A stretch of 8,154 nt of DNA from Pseudomonadales bacterium (GCA_012269655.1 JAAXJV010000188.1:1-8154), one strand, 5' to 3'. Positions 1-6,371 are shown, counted from the stretch's first letter. Translations and numbers: made by a program. The notes: a model not told the origin generated them from the letters alone.

Positions 1-164
1 GCATTCATCCGATCCATAAATGCACTGAACGCGAGCTTGCCGTCTTCGCGATGTCCTTGGTTAATGTCATGCACGACGGTTTCGGATAGGTAGCTGAGAA
101 ATTGAGGCATATCCTGTCGGTTGAAAGCGTCGTAGTAGGCGTGAATTAATTCGTGGGGTGTCAT
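1..164 (-). CDS. SnoaL/NTF2-like ketosteroid isomerase-related protein (5' part, cut by window edge)
   Basis: Reading the minus strand from the ATG at 164 gives 54 complete codons with no stop before the left edge. The N-terminus begins MTPHELIHAYYDAFNRQD and continues with DMPQFLSYL and VVHDINQGHREDGKLAF. The pattern helix - AYYDAFN - D - FL..L - VVHDINQG - G...F..FMDRM is the start of the small cone-shaped SnoaL/NTF2-like fold. It is especially like the family annotated as ketosteroid isomerase-related protein (TIGR02096 type, from memory). Members are about 130 residues, so roughly 40% is present. The family name is structural; no steroid substrate is implied, and most members have no known reaction. 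No strong ribosome binding site precedes this ATG, but no better in-frame start lies upstream before the TAA near 190. It is divergent from the lipoprotein gene at 230, sharing a 65-base intergenic region. Confidence 0.75.
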   Translation of the reverse strand, partial: MTPHELIHAYYDAFNRQDMPQFLSYLSETVVHDINQGHREDGKLAFSAFMDRMN

Positions 165-229
165 ATCGGGTACCGCATTTTTCGTTTAAGTTATAGCGAT
201 AGAGTAGACGAGGTAAAGGGAATCTTCCT
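165..229. promoter_or_regulatory. Divergent intergenic region (promoters expected, not resolved)
   Basis: These 65 bases separate two divergent start codons, so they must carry the start signals of both genes. A purine-rich stretch, AGGTAAAGGGAA (211-222), lies 8 or more bases before the ATG at 230 and is a plausible ribosome binding site for the lipoprotein. The AT-rich stretch around 181-200 could hold -10 elements, but I do not see a convincing -35/-10 pair on either strand. Confidence 0.3.
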
Positions 230-538
230 ATGCGATTCGCGACAGTATGTTTTGCCGTTGTATTGGCCGGTTGCGCCGTTAAGACGCCTGTATTAGATCA
301 GTTGGATGTTCAGTTGGATTCGGCTTTGGGGCAGCCGCTTCAAAGTTATTCTCAGCGTTTGGGTGAGCCTGCCGTGGTAGAGCCAGACGGGGAATTAACC
401 CGCTATGGCTGGCGCCAAGCGGACAATATTAAGCCCTGTACGGTCGAGTTATGGACCGACGCACAAGACGTCATTCGTAAAGCTCGCTGGGCCGGCTACG
501 AGCGATCCTGTAAGCCCCTTTTGCAGCGCCTGAACTAG
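230..538 (+). CDS. Small uncharacterised lipoprotein
   Basis: A 102-residue protein with a short type II signal peptide: M-R, a hydrophobic stretch (residues 3-12), and the lipobox L-A-G-C with the lipidated cysteine at position 15. The mature protein of about 88 residues is predicted to be anchored in the envelope. Residue 16 is Ala, not Asp, so by the Lol +2 rule the outer membrane is likely. The mature part has a GQPL...LGEP motif (34-47), a YGW (59-61), and two further cysteines (C70 and C94) that could form a disulfide, with aromatic W75, W87 and Y90. The LG-x-P plus YxW plus D-x-x-I pattern recalls the small SmpA/OmlA-like lipoproteins, but the similarity is too weak to name it. AAAGGGAA lies just upstream of the start. 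Its stop codon overlaps the stop of the convergent DUF3299 gene. Function unknown. Confidence 0.8.
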   Translation: MRFATVCFAVVLAGCAVKTPVLDQLDVQLDSALGQPLQSYSQRLGEPAVVEPDGELTRYGWRQADNIKPCTVELWTDAQDVIRKARWAGYERSCKPLLQRLN

Positions 539-1125
539 TCCCCTTCATGGCGGGGTACGTCTGACGGATTGTACCCCTCGATCAATAAATTGCTGATTCG
601 TGGCGCCATGATCCGGTAACCCGTCTGGGCGATTTCTACGTCTTCTTGAAAGACCTCCACGGGCCCTTGTACCCAAATGGGATCATACAACGAGCGAAAT
701 TCAACCGGCGAAGCCGTGGCATCAACTAATACCGTTTGATTGACTGGCGGTGCGGGTAGGTGAACGCATTGGCCTGGCTCGGGGACCAATAAGAACTGCG
801 TAACTTGGTCGCCTTCCATCTCCAGCGGCACCATGAAACCGCCTAACTCGATCATGCTGCCCGACAGGGTGCGGTTTATGGCCGATTCAGCCTGTCTGAG
901 TTGTGCCTGAAATTCGTCACTGGTGATCAGCTCGATGGTGGGTTCATCGGGGACAAAGTTATAGGCATCCTCAGGGATTAAACTGTCCCATCCATCCTGC
1001 GATGCCTTCAGGCGCTGATCCGTTAAGGGCACCTCATCGGGTACAGGATCAAAGAATCCCTCCAGAAAAGCGTAGGCGGGGGCAGTGGCCAGCCATGTCA
1101 GGCACGCGAACAGAATCGATTTCAT
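535..1125 (-). CDS. DUF3299 exported protein, last gene of the zinc-linked ABC operon
   Basis: A 196-residue protein with a Sec signal peptide (hydrophobic residues 4-15, probable cleavage after APAYA at 19). The mature part carries the DUF3299 pattern: WDSLIPED (46-53), a GSMIELGGFMVPLE core (89-102), FLLVPEPGQCVHLPAPPVNQT (111-131 region) and a late GYRIMAP segment. The C120-x-H122 pair followed by the proline-rich PPxNQ is the family's most recognisable motif and a possible metal site. The reaction is not known. Its start overlaps the permease stop as ATGA (1122-1125), which implies translational coupling. DUF3299 proteins often accompany MacB/FtsX-type ABC systems and DUF2796 proteins, so a role as periplasmic partner or metal-handling factor of the transporter is inferred. 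The length is normal for the family. It ends convergently on the lipoprotein gene with a 4-base overlap. Confidence 0.85.
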   Translation of the reverse strand: MKSILFACLTWLATAPAYAFLEGFFDPVPDEVPLTDQRLKASQDGWDSLIPEDAYNFVPDEPTIELITSDEFQAQLRQAESAINRTLSGSMIELGGFMVPLEMEGDQVTQFLLVPEPGQCVHLPAPPVNQTVLVDATASPVEFRSLYDPIWVQGPVEVFQEDVEIAQTGYRIMAPRISNLLIEGYNPSDVPRHEGD

Positions 1126-2309
1126 AGGCGCTCCAGTGAGTTGAGTTGGCTACGACGCCAGGCCAGCCAATGCGGCAAAACGGAAAGCAACACAGGTGCG
1201 ACTACACTGCAGACCAATAAAGCGCCTTCAAACTCAGTCACGCCGGTCTGCGGCAATAAAATCCCTTGGGATTGCTGTAGCCATTCTGAAATTAGAGTCG
1301 AGGCGACTTGGAGTAGGCACCAAGCCACCGCCCAACTCACTAAACCGATTGAGGCGCTTTCCACTATGGGTAAGCCTAAGCTATAGCGCAGTGGAGCGCC
1401 CATCGCGTGATACAGCGCCATCTCTCGGGTTCGGCGCTCGACCTGACTCATGGTTTGAGCCAGTAGAGTTAAACCCGCGCAGACCAGTAGGGCCAGGCTC
1501 AAAAGCTCCAGCGCACGTTCTGCGCCACCAAACACGCTCCACAGCCGGCTCAGTGCGACGCCAGGTAGCGTCGCAGTCAAATCTGGCTCGGCGGTTAGTT
1601 GCCGTTGCAGTTGGAATAAGGCAAAGGGCGCGGTGACGCCGACCAATGCGGCATTGGCAGCCGCCGGCGGTGTGGGGCGAAGAGGATCGATGTGGAGCGT
1701 TTGAAAATCTGCGATATCAATCAACACCGCGTTGTCGATCGGGCCTCCTGTGGGTTTTAAAATGCCGACCAACTCAAAGGTTAGCTGGTCATGTTGATCA
1801 CCCAACGCCTGTGCCTGACCATGCGCCACTCGCATGGATTGTCCAAGCGAGTAATCCAGTTTTGTCGCAACTCGAGCACCCAACACCAACTGGCCTGACT
1901 TCTCGAACGCTTGACCCTGGCTGAATCCATTGGGTGTCAAATGTTCAAAATAGTTGGCCTGCGTGGCCACCACTGCATGGCCACGATAATTGTCCCCTAG
2001 CGCGATCGGAACCCACCATTCAACGCTAGGTTGAGTGAGTGCTTGTTCCAGACGGGCGAGCGGTATCGATTGCGTTGGCGCGCCCAGTTGGAACACGCTG
2101 TGAAGCAATAATTGAACATCACCAGCTGGCGCACCGACGACCAGATCAATGTTCGCAACACTTTGACTAAAGCCATCTCGAACACCGTCACGTAAACGCT
2201 CGACCAGCATCACGAGTCCTAATGCGAGCGCCAAGGACAAAACCACCCAAATTAGGCTGCTTGCTCGGTAGCGAGCGGATTGCCAGAGCGCGTTAAGCAT
2301 GGCCGACAT
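1122..2309 (-). CDS. FtsX/MacB-type ABC transporter permease of the Zrg-like operon
   Basis: A 395-residue inner-membrane protein with the MacB/FtsX layout: one transmembrane helix near the N-terminus (about 18-36), a large periplasmic domain (about 40-260), then three helices (about 267-287, 312-340, 362-385). The periplasmic domain starts with a VANIDLVVGAPAGDVQLLLHSV segment typical of this group. The cytoplasmic loop after helix 2 has ERRTREMALYHAMGAP (291-306), the FtsX-family coupling loop that contacts the ATPase (R-E-x-A-x-x-x-A-x-G-A). The fold is that of mechanotransmission (type VII) ABC systems, not of ZnuB-type metal importers. The start at 2309 overlaps the ATPase gene by 17 bases. 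The ATG at 2300 (Met4) has a better-spaced GGA and may be the true start. The downstream DUF3299 gene overlaps its stop. Context suggests a role in zinc acquisition. Confidence 0.88.
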   Translation of the reverse strand: MSAMLNALWQSARYRASSLIWVVLSLALALGLVMLVERLRDGVRDGFSQSVANIDLVVGAPAGDVQLLLHSVFQLGAPTQSIPLARLEQALTQPSVEWWVPIALGDNYRGHAVVATQANYFEHLTPNGFSQGQAFEKSGQLVLGARVATKLDYSLGQSMRVAHGQAQALGDQHDQLTFELVGILKPTGGPIDNAVLIDIADFQTLHIDPLRPTPPAAANAALVGVTAPFALFQLQRQLTAEPDLTATLPGVALSRLWSVFGGAERALELLSLALLVCAGLTLLAQTMSQVERRTREMALYHAMGAPLRYSLGLPIVESASIGLVSWAVAWCLLQVASTLISEWLQQSQGILLPQTGVTEFEGALLVCSVVAPVLLSVLPHWLAWRRSQLNSLERL

Positions 2310-2934
2310 CCAGGTGAATGTGACGATCGAAGCCGGTGGCCAAACTCAAATCATGCGTCACCATGACCAATGATTGGTTGTCTAGATTCATAGACTCCGT
2401 CAGCAAATCGATGAAGCGCTGTGCATTGTGTGAGTCCAGTGCCGAAGTGGGCTCGTCGGCCAGTATCAGCTTTGGTGCGCCATACAATGCCCGGGCGGCG
2501 GCAACCCGTTGGCGCTGCCCTAGGCTTAATTGGTCGGGTTTTCGGCGATGGATCCTCGCAGGCAGCCCAAGACGATCCAACAGTTCGGTGGCCGATCGGT
2601 CTGCCGCCTTGCGTCGTATTGCACTAAATCTAGCGGGCAGTTCCACGTTATCGATTAGGTCTAAGTAGGGGATTAGGTTCAGGCTTTGAAAAATAATGCC
2701 GATATGGTCGGCACGAAGTTGCTGGCGCTGAGCCGCGGTCAGCGCGTTCCAATCTAGATCCAATAATTGGACCTGACCGTTGTAGTTTGTATCCAGCCCG
2801 GCCATCAGATTAAGCAGGGTGGATTTGCCCGAACCTGATGCCCCTGAAATAAGGATGCGTTGACCCTCTGTGACCTCGATGGTGGGAAACGAGATATCAA
2901 CGCGTAAGGACGTCAGATTCGAGCAGATCAGCAT
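2293..2934 (-). CDS. ABC transporter ATP-binding protein (LolD/MacB-like) of the Zrg-like operon
   Basis: A 213-residue nucleotide-binding subunit. I chose the ATG at 2934, which gives MLICSNLTSLRV and the normal ABC N-terminus. It lies 4 bases after the stop of the DUF2796 gene. A longer reading from 2973 would add 13 residues without domain content and overlap the preceding gene by 35 bases. From the chosen start, Walker A is GASGSGKST (31-39), followed by the Q-loop IIFQS, the signature LSLGQRQRVAAARAL, Walker B LILADEPTSALD and the H-loop MVTHD. All catalytic residues are present. The Q-loop-to-signature region (LNLIPYLDLIDNVELP) is of the LolD/MacB/FtsE kind, matching the FtsX-type permease encoded next. 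It should sit on the cytoplasmic face as a dimer and drive conformational change of the permease. The gene is in the middle of the Zur-controlled operon and overlaps the permease start. Confidence 0.92.
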   Translation of the reverse strand: MLICSNLTSLRVDISFPTIEVTEGQRILISGASGSGKSTLLNLMAGLDTNYNGQVQLLDLDWNALTAAQRQQLRADHIGIIFQSLNLIPYLDLIDNVELPARFSAIRRKAADRSATELLDRLGLPARIHRRKPDQLSLGQRQRVAAARALYGAPKLILADEPTSALDSHNAQRFIDLLTESMNLDNQSLVMVTHDLSLATGFDRHIHLDVGHA

Positions 2935-2938
2935 ACGA

Positions 2939-3538
2939 TCAGTTTGCCATCTCCAGGGTAGGCTGGTCAGCATTTAATTGGCCTGCGATTTGGCCGGTGG
3001 CCGTAATTACAGCGGCTTCAACGCTGAGCATGCCGGGGAAATGCTCAAATGCAGTGACGCCCAATCCAGTGACTTCTTGCGGGGATTGGCAGTCCCACGT
3101 ACTGAGAGCGGACAAGTCCAGGTGGTCGCTGTCCTTCATCTTGTTCAAATCAAAACCTTGGAAAGTGACGCTCTCCAATTCGCAGTCGCCTCCGATTAGT
3201 GCGATGCCGCCCTGCTGAAGTAACGCCTTTACATCGGATAGGGTCGCACGTTGTTCATCGTTGTTAGGGATTTGCTCAAATCCAACCCAATCCACCATGG
3301 GCGCGGTTAGTTGAGCTTGAAACACCGAGCCGTTGAATGCGGCTTCGAGTCGACTCACACCATGTTGGTGGATACCACCGCTGTGGTCATGGCTGTCGTG
3401 ATCGTCATGCCCGTGTTCGTCATGATGTGCGTGATCGGCCGACTTTTCGTGCTCGTGCTCGTGCTCGCCATCGGAATGGTGGTTCGCCCACACAGACCCG
3501 GCGCTAAGCGTCAGTGCTAACAGCCATACTGATTTCAT
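2939..3538 (-). CDS. zrgA: ZrgA-like DUF2796 periplasmic zinc-binding protein
   Basis: A 199-residue exported protein with a Sec signal peptide (hydrophobic residues 4-13, likely cleavage after SVWA at 18). Immediately after cleavage comes a histidine- and acid-rich arm (19-60) with 15 histidines. It is followed by the DUF2796 pattern: HGVSRLEAAFNG, then LTAPMVDWVGFEQIP (77-91), C119 in GGDCELES, C150 in TWDCQSP, and a C-terminal VTAFEHFPGMLSVEAAVITATGQ. The two cysteines probably form a disulfide. DUF2796 proteins are the zinc-binding component of the Zrg zinc acquisition system known from Vibrio cholerae, so zinc capture in the periplasm is the likely role. AGGAG (3549-3545 on the minus strand) is 6 bases before the ATG. 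A consensus-like Zur palindrome overlaps the promoter directly upstream. It is first in a four-gene operon. The symbol is by family and context, not by alignment. Confidence 0.85.
   Translation of the reverse strand: MKSVWLLALTLSAGSVWANHHSDGEHEHEHEKSADHAHHDEHGHDDHDSHDHSGGIHQHGVSRLEAAFNGSVFQAQLTAPMVDWVGFEQIPNNDEQRATLSDVKALLQQGGIALIGGDCELESVTFQGFDLNKMKDSDHLDLSALSTWDCQSPQEVTGLGVTAFEHFPGMLSVEAAVITATGQIAGQLNADQPTLEMAN
3449..3466. repeat. Three tandem copies of a 6-base unit inside zrgA
   Basis: GTGCTC occurs three times in direct succession on the plus strand. On the coding strand it specifies alternating Glu-His in the histidine-rich arm of the zinc-binding protein. The unit is two codons long, so gain or loss of a copy would change the number of histidines without shifting frame. 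Confidence 0.6.
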
Positions 3539-3544
3539 TACCTA

Positions 3545-3549
3545 CTCCT
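3545..3549 (-). promoter_or_regulatory. Ribosome binding site of zrgA
   Basis: The minus strand reads AGGAG followed by 6 bases and then the ATG at 3538. It is the strongest Shine-Dalgarno in the operon, fixes the start of the first gene, and almost touches the Zur operator on its upstream side. Confidence 0.75.
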
Positions 3550-3566
3550 ATGTTATGTTATAACAT
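3550..3566. promoter_or_regulatory. Zur operator (zinc uptake regulator box)
   Basis: The plus strand reads ATGTTATGTTATAACAT, a 17-base palindrome around 3558 with 7 of 8 paired positions matching. Read on the minus strand it differs at one base from the core ATGTTATAnTATAACAT that I recall for gammaproteobacterial Zur boxes. It overlaps the end of the predicted -10 hexamer and the likely transcription start of zrgA. Bound Zn-Zur would therefore block RNA polymerase, so the operon should be repressed when zinc is sufficient and induced when it is scarce. A Fur box would be expected to show GATAATnATTATC-like half sites, which are not what is seen. Confidence 0.85.
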
Positions 3567-3594
3567 TATAGGTGTCCTTCGTCGGAGGATTCAA
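3565..3594 (-). promoter_or_regulatory. Sigma70-type promoter of the zrgA operon
   Basis: On the minus strand, TTGAAT (3594-3589) is followed by an 18-base spacer and a perfect TATAAT (3570-3565). Transcription should start near 3558, giving a leader of about 20 bases. The -10 shares its last two bases with the Zur palindrome, and the start site lies at the palindrome centre, as expected for simple repression. Confidence 0.7.
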
Positions 3595-3642
3595 TGCGTG
3601 TGTAATCGGTTAGAGCATCCTACTATTCATTGGTTCACTGTC

Positions 3643-4092
3643 TTAAATCCAGCGTCGCACGCGCCCTAGATACTCGCGGTAGTCATCGCCAAAGTGTGCC
3701 AGCAAAGCGGCTTCTTCCCGTTTGATTTGTCCCGTATTCATCAGCATGACAAAGGCCACCGGGCCGAACGCAGCAAACGGGTGGGCCAGGTGATAGGTCC
3801 AGGCAATTAAATAGCACAGCAATCCCAAGTACATGGGATTACGCGAGTATTGATAGATACCACCGGTGACGAGGGCACGGGCATTTTCTGGGTGAAAGGG
3901 GCTTAACGTAGTTTTGGCCTGCCAAAATGCGATGATGGCGAGCACGTCAATAACTAAGCCTAAGACAGCAAAACCTGCAGTAAATGCACTCTGCGACGGT
4001 GCTTCGAAGATCAAGGTGGGGACGCTGGAGGACAGTCCCCAGGCCATAAACCCACACAAAATGGCCAACAGCGGAGGGGGTAGAAATTTCAT
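3643..4092 (-). CDS. Isoprenylcysteine carboxyl methyltransferase/PEMT-family membrane protein
   Basis: A 149-residue integral membrane protein. I take the ATG at 4092 (MKFLPPPLLAILCGF), preceded by GGAAGAAGAAT. An earlier in-frame TTG at 4110 would add only MTGRRI. Hydrophobic segments lie near residues 5-22, 37-57, 88-100 and 104-119. The family hallmark is FHPENARALVTGGIY (66-80) followed by YSRNPMYLGLL (82-92), which forms part of the S-adenosylmethionine and active-site region. A second conserved block is KREEAALLAHFGDDYREYLGRVRRW near the C-terminus, with the E-E pair and the FG-x-x-Y-x-x-Y motif. Bacterial members of about 150 residues methylate unknown acceptors, possibly lipids or small molecules; there is no prenylated-protein substrate to assume. 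It stands between the zinc operon and a divergent DUF1800 gene and appears to be a separate transcription unit. The 104 bases after it contain the zrgA promoter. Confidence 0.88.
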   Translation of the reverse strand: MKFLPPPLLAILCGFMAWGLSSSVPTLIFEAPSQSAFTAGFAVLGLVIDVLAIIAFWQAKTTLSPFHPENARALVTGGIYQYSRNPMYLGLLCYLIAWTYHLAHPFAAFGPVAFVMLMNTGQIKREEAALLAHFGDDYREYLGRVRRWI

Positions 4093-4268
4093 TATTCTTC
4101 TTCCGGTCAAATAAGTACGAGAGGATACGGACTTCTGGCCGGTAATTCATGATCCATTCAGACAATGGGCTATTGAAAATGCCGAGCAGGCCCGTGATTG
4201 GTCGGATGGAATCTGCACCGTGTTCGATAAGGGTCTATAGTCAAAACGATAATTAAATTGGATTCCGC
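4093..4268. promoter_or_regulatory. Divergent intergenic region between the methyltransferase and DUF1800 genes
   Basis: These 176 bases must contain promoters for both directions. On the plus strand, GATAAT (4248-4253) is a reasonable -10 for the DUF1800 gene, but the upstream hexamer (TTCGAT at 4223-4228, 19-base spacer) is a poor -35. TTGGA (4258-4262), with its GGA 6 bases before the ATG at 4269, is a modest ribosome binding site. No Zur-like or other clear operator palindrome is seen here. Short open frames in the region look fortuitous. Confidence 0.35.
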
Positions 4269-6362
4269 ATGAAGATTGGTTTCAGTACTTTATTTGCTGT
4301 GTTTTTGGTTGGGTGCAAGACACTTCCTCAAACGCCCGACATGCATTACCAGCCGATAGACCTATCCCATCTTGAAAAGGTTATTGATTGGGACGAGGCG
4401 TCGCATTTAGAACGCCGAATCGGTTTGGGCACACCGCTAGAACGGACCCAGCGCTATGTCGGCATGACGCGTCAGAATGCGATTGACCTTATCATCCAGG
4501 AATTTGAGCAGCCGGCTCAGTATCGAACGCCGCCTTGGACACAGCAGGTTTCGTTAAATCACTTACTGGATCCGATGCGAAAAGGCTCTCATTCCTGTGC
4601 GATCCAGTCGGTGACACGCAATGTGATGAATCTGCAGAGCCTATGGGCGGCTGACGCGCTCGAGAGTGACATTCCGCAGCACGAGCAGATGCTGTTTTTT
4701 TGGATTGATCACTTCGCAACAGGGTATCAGTTGTATCAATCCGATCATGGGTGGTGGCAGCACTATCAGGCGATGCGCGAAAACGCGAATGGGAACATGC
4801 GGGATCTGTTGAATGCGATGCTACGAAGCCCCGCGTTGATTCGATACCTCACGAACGACCTCAACTACATTCAAAACGTAAATGAAAACTTAGGCCGGGA
4901 GTATTTAGAGCTATTCACGCTCGGCGTGGGGCAATACACCGAGCAGGATCTAAAGAATCTAGCTCGGGTATTTGCAGGGCATGGCATTAATCCCATTACT
5001 CAACATTACGAGTACCGTCGGGGAGCGGGAACCCGTCAGCCACAAAGTGTTCTGGGACAGTCGATCAGCACCTTGGATGAGGCCGTCTCTTTAGTGTTGT
5101 CACACCCAGCACACGCGCCGTTTATCTCCGAAAAGTTCTATCGCCATTATGTTTCGTTGGAAGCGCCCAACGAGTCTGCGCTGGCCCATATGGCTTGGCA
5201 TTACAAAACTTCGGATTTCGAAATTGCATCGCTTCTTCGAGCGACCTTGGAGTTGCCAGAATTTTGGGCCAATGAAAACCGTTATGCCTTGGTTAAGTCA
5301 CCGGCAGAGCTATTGCTTGGGGCAGCTAGAACGACACAGCACTTGGGTCTGGGTGAGCTCGATTTAAAGAATTTCCCGATTAACAGTACTCGAATGGGGA
5401 TGGAGTGGATTGAACCCCCTAACGTGGCAGGCTGGCCAGGTGGTTTAAATTGGTTTGATGGTGGCCAACTCGAACGTCGGTTGGCCGGTATGAAAACCTT
5501 TTTCGAGTACCAGCATCACACTCCCATACCACAGCTCAGCGAACATACAGACGATTTGACCCGTAAACCTACCCAAGAACAGCGTCAGCGACAGGCCTGG
5601 TTAGACGAGCGTCATCCGGAACAACTGATCGTCGACTTAGCCATGATCGAATGGGCCGCCCGCGATTTAGAAACCCGCGGTCGCGGCGGCATAGAGTTCG
5701 TCTTACGTGGCGTGCGCTTGGGCGATAGATACTGGGATGCGATTCGATTCAAACACTGGATTCGTAAAGACCGAGGTGAACGGCAAATACAGATGGTGTC
5801 GAACGATTGCTCACCTGAATGTGTATCCACCTACAACCAATCACGGGTCAATCGAGAGGGACAAAAGCGTTTCTACACAGAATGGCCATGGGTTCGAAGA
5901 AATGATGATGGTTACGGACGGTTGGATTCAACCGAACGGTTGTTGATTCGCCGGCTGGCTGAGTTGTCGCATTATTTCGATGAAGGCGTGCTGAATAAAG
6001 GCCAAATGCGACGCGGACAGGGCAAGGATGGCAAGGCGTGGGAAAAGGTATTCGACGCGTACCGCAAAGCAGTAGACAAAGAGACCTTGGATAACGGGCA
6101 GCCCAGTATTCGAATTCTGAACCGTCGAGCTCCTGAAATTCAGGACTGGTGCAATCACGAAGTACTGAATTACAACTCTAGATTGGTCGGTATTCCCGAT
6201 GACTGGCAGGGCTCGGGTGCGTTAACTGAAGCCTTGGGTCAACGGGGATTGAGCTGGGACGACTATTTGTTGCCCGGCTTGCCGGATCTGCATTTAGGAG
6301 CAGCCAATGATCACTCAGCGATGGTGGCCCGGCTCGCTTCCGATGGCTATCAATTGAAGTGA
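4269..6362 (+). CDS. DUF1800 lipoprotein with long C-terminal extension
   Basis: A 697-residue protein with a lipoprotein signal: hydrophobic residues 3-13 and a lipobox L-V-G-C with cysteine 16; residue 17 is Lys. The DUF1800 region spans about 45-415. It begins with LERRIGLGTP (48-56, the usual 'hxxxRxgfGpt' start), then FFWIDHF (143-149), AMLRSPALIRYLTN (183-196), NVNENLGREYLELFTLGVGQYTE (203-225, the family hallmark), LARVFAGHGI (231-240) and PPNVAGWPGGLNW (383-395). Family members are often about 450-550 residues. Here about 270 more residues follow (430-697), mainly hydrophilic and Arg/Trp/Tyr-rich, with a C-x-x-x-C (C514, C518) and no domain I recognise. The biochemical role of DUF1800 is not established. 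It is co-transcribed with the DUF1501 gene 9 bases downstream, its usual genomic partner, so the two probably act together in the envelope. Confidence 0.9.
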   Translation: MKIGFSTLFAVFLVGCKTLPQTPDMHYQPIDLSHLEKVIDWDEASHLERRIGLGTPLERTQRYVGMTRQNAIDLIIQEFEQPAQYRTPPWTQQVSLNHLLDPMRKGSHSCAIQSVTRNVMNLQSLWAADALESDIPQHEQMLFFWIDHFATGYQLYQSDHGWWQHYQAMRENANGNMRDLLNAMLRSPALIRYLTNDLNYIQNVNENLGREYLELFTLGVGQYTEQDLKNLARVFAGHGINPITQHYEYRRGAGTRQPQSVLGQSISTLDEAVSLVLSHPAHAPFISEKFYRHYVSLEAPNESALAHMAWHYKTSDFEIASLLRATLELPEFWANENRYALVKSPAELLLGAARTTQHLGLGELDLKNFPINSTRMGMEWIEPPNVAGWPGGLNWFDGGQLERRLAGMKTFFEYQHHTPIPQLSEHTDDLTRKPTQEQRQRQAWLDERHPEQLIVDLAMIEWAARDLETRGRGGIEFVLRGVRLGDRYWDAIRFKHWIRKDRGERQIQMVSNDCSPECVSTYNQSRVNREGQKRFYTEWPWVRRNDDGYGRLDSTERLLIRRLAELSHYFDEGVLNKGQMRRGQGKDGKAWEKVFDAYRKAVDKETLDNGQPSIRILNRRAPEIQDWCNHEVLNYNSRLVGIPDDWQGSGALTEALGQRGLSWDDYLLPGLPDLHLGAANDHSAMVARLASDGYQLK

Positions 6363-6371
6363 GGGGATAAT

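Noticed and set aside
541..557. CCCC...GGGG inverted repeat at the end of the DUF3299 gene as a bidirectional terminator
   Set aside because: The stem is only about 4 bp with an 8-base loop and no T-run follows on either strand.
1196..1924. Plus-strand open frames of 146 and 92 codons opposite the permease gene
   Set aside because: They are Arg/Pro-rich, lack recognisable motifs and ribosome binding sites, and lie fully inside a well-supported FtsX-type permease on the other strand.
3311..3520. Plus-strand frame of 69 codons that looks like a Val/Met-rich membrane peptide
   Set aside because: It is the antisense of the His/Asp/Glu-rich arm of zrgA: CAT/CAC and GAC/GAG codons read backwards give Met, Val and Leu. 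The minus-strand gene has signal peptide, ribosome binding site and family motifs.
3571..3642. Search for a terminator after the methyltransferase gene
   Set aside because: No stem followed by a T-run on the minus strand; the stretch is explained by the zrgA promoter and otherwise shows nothing.
3947..4165. Minus-strand 72-codon frame starting MSEWIMNYRPEVRIL
   Set aside because: It overlaps the start of the methyltransferase gene in another frame and has no ribosome binding site or family resemblance.
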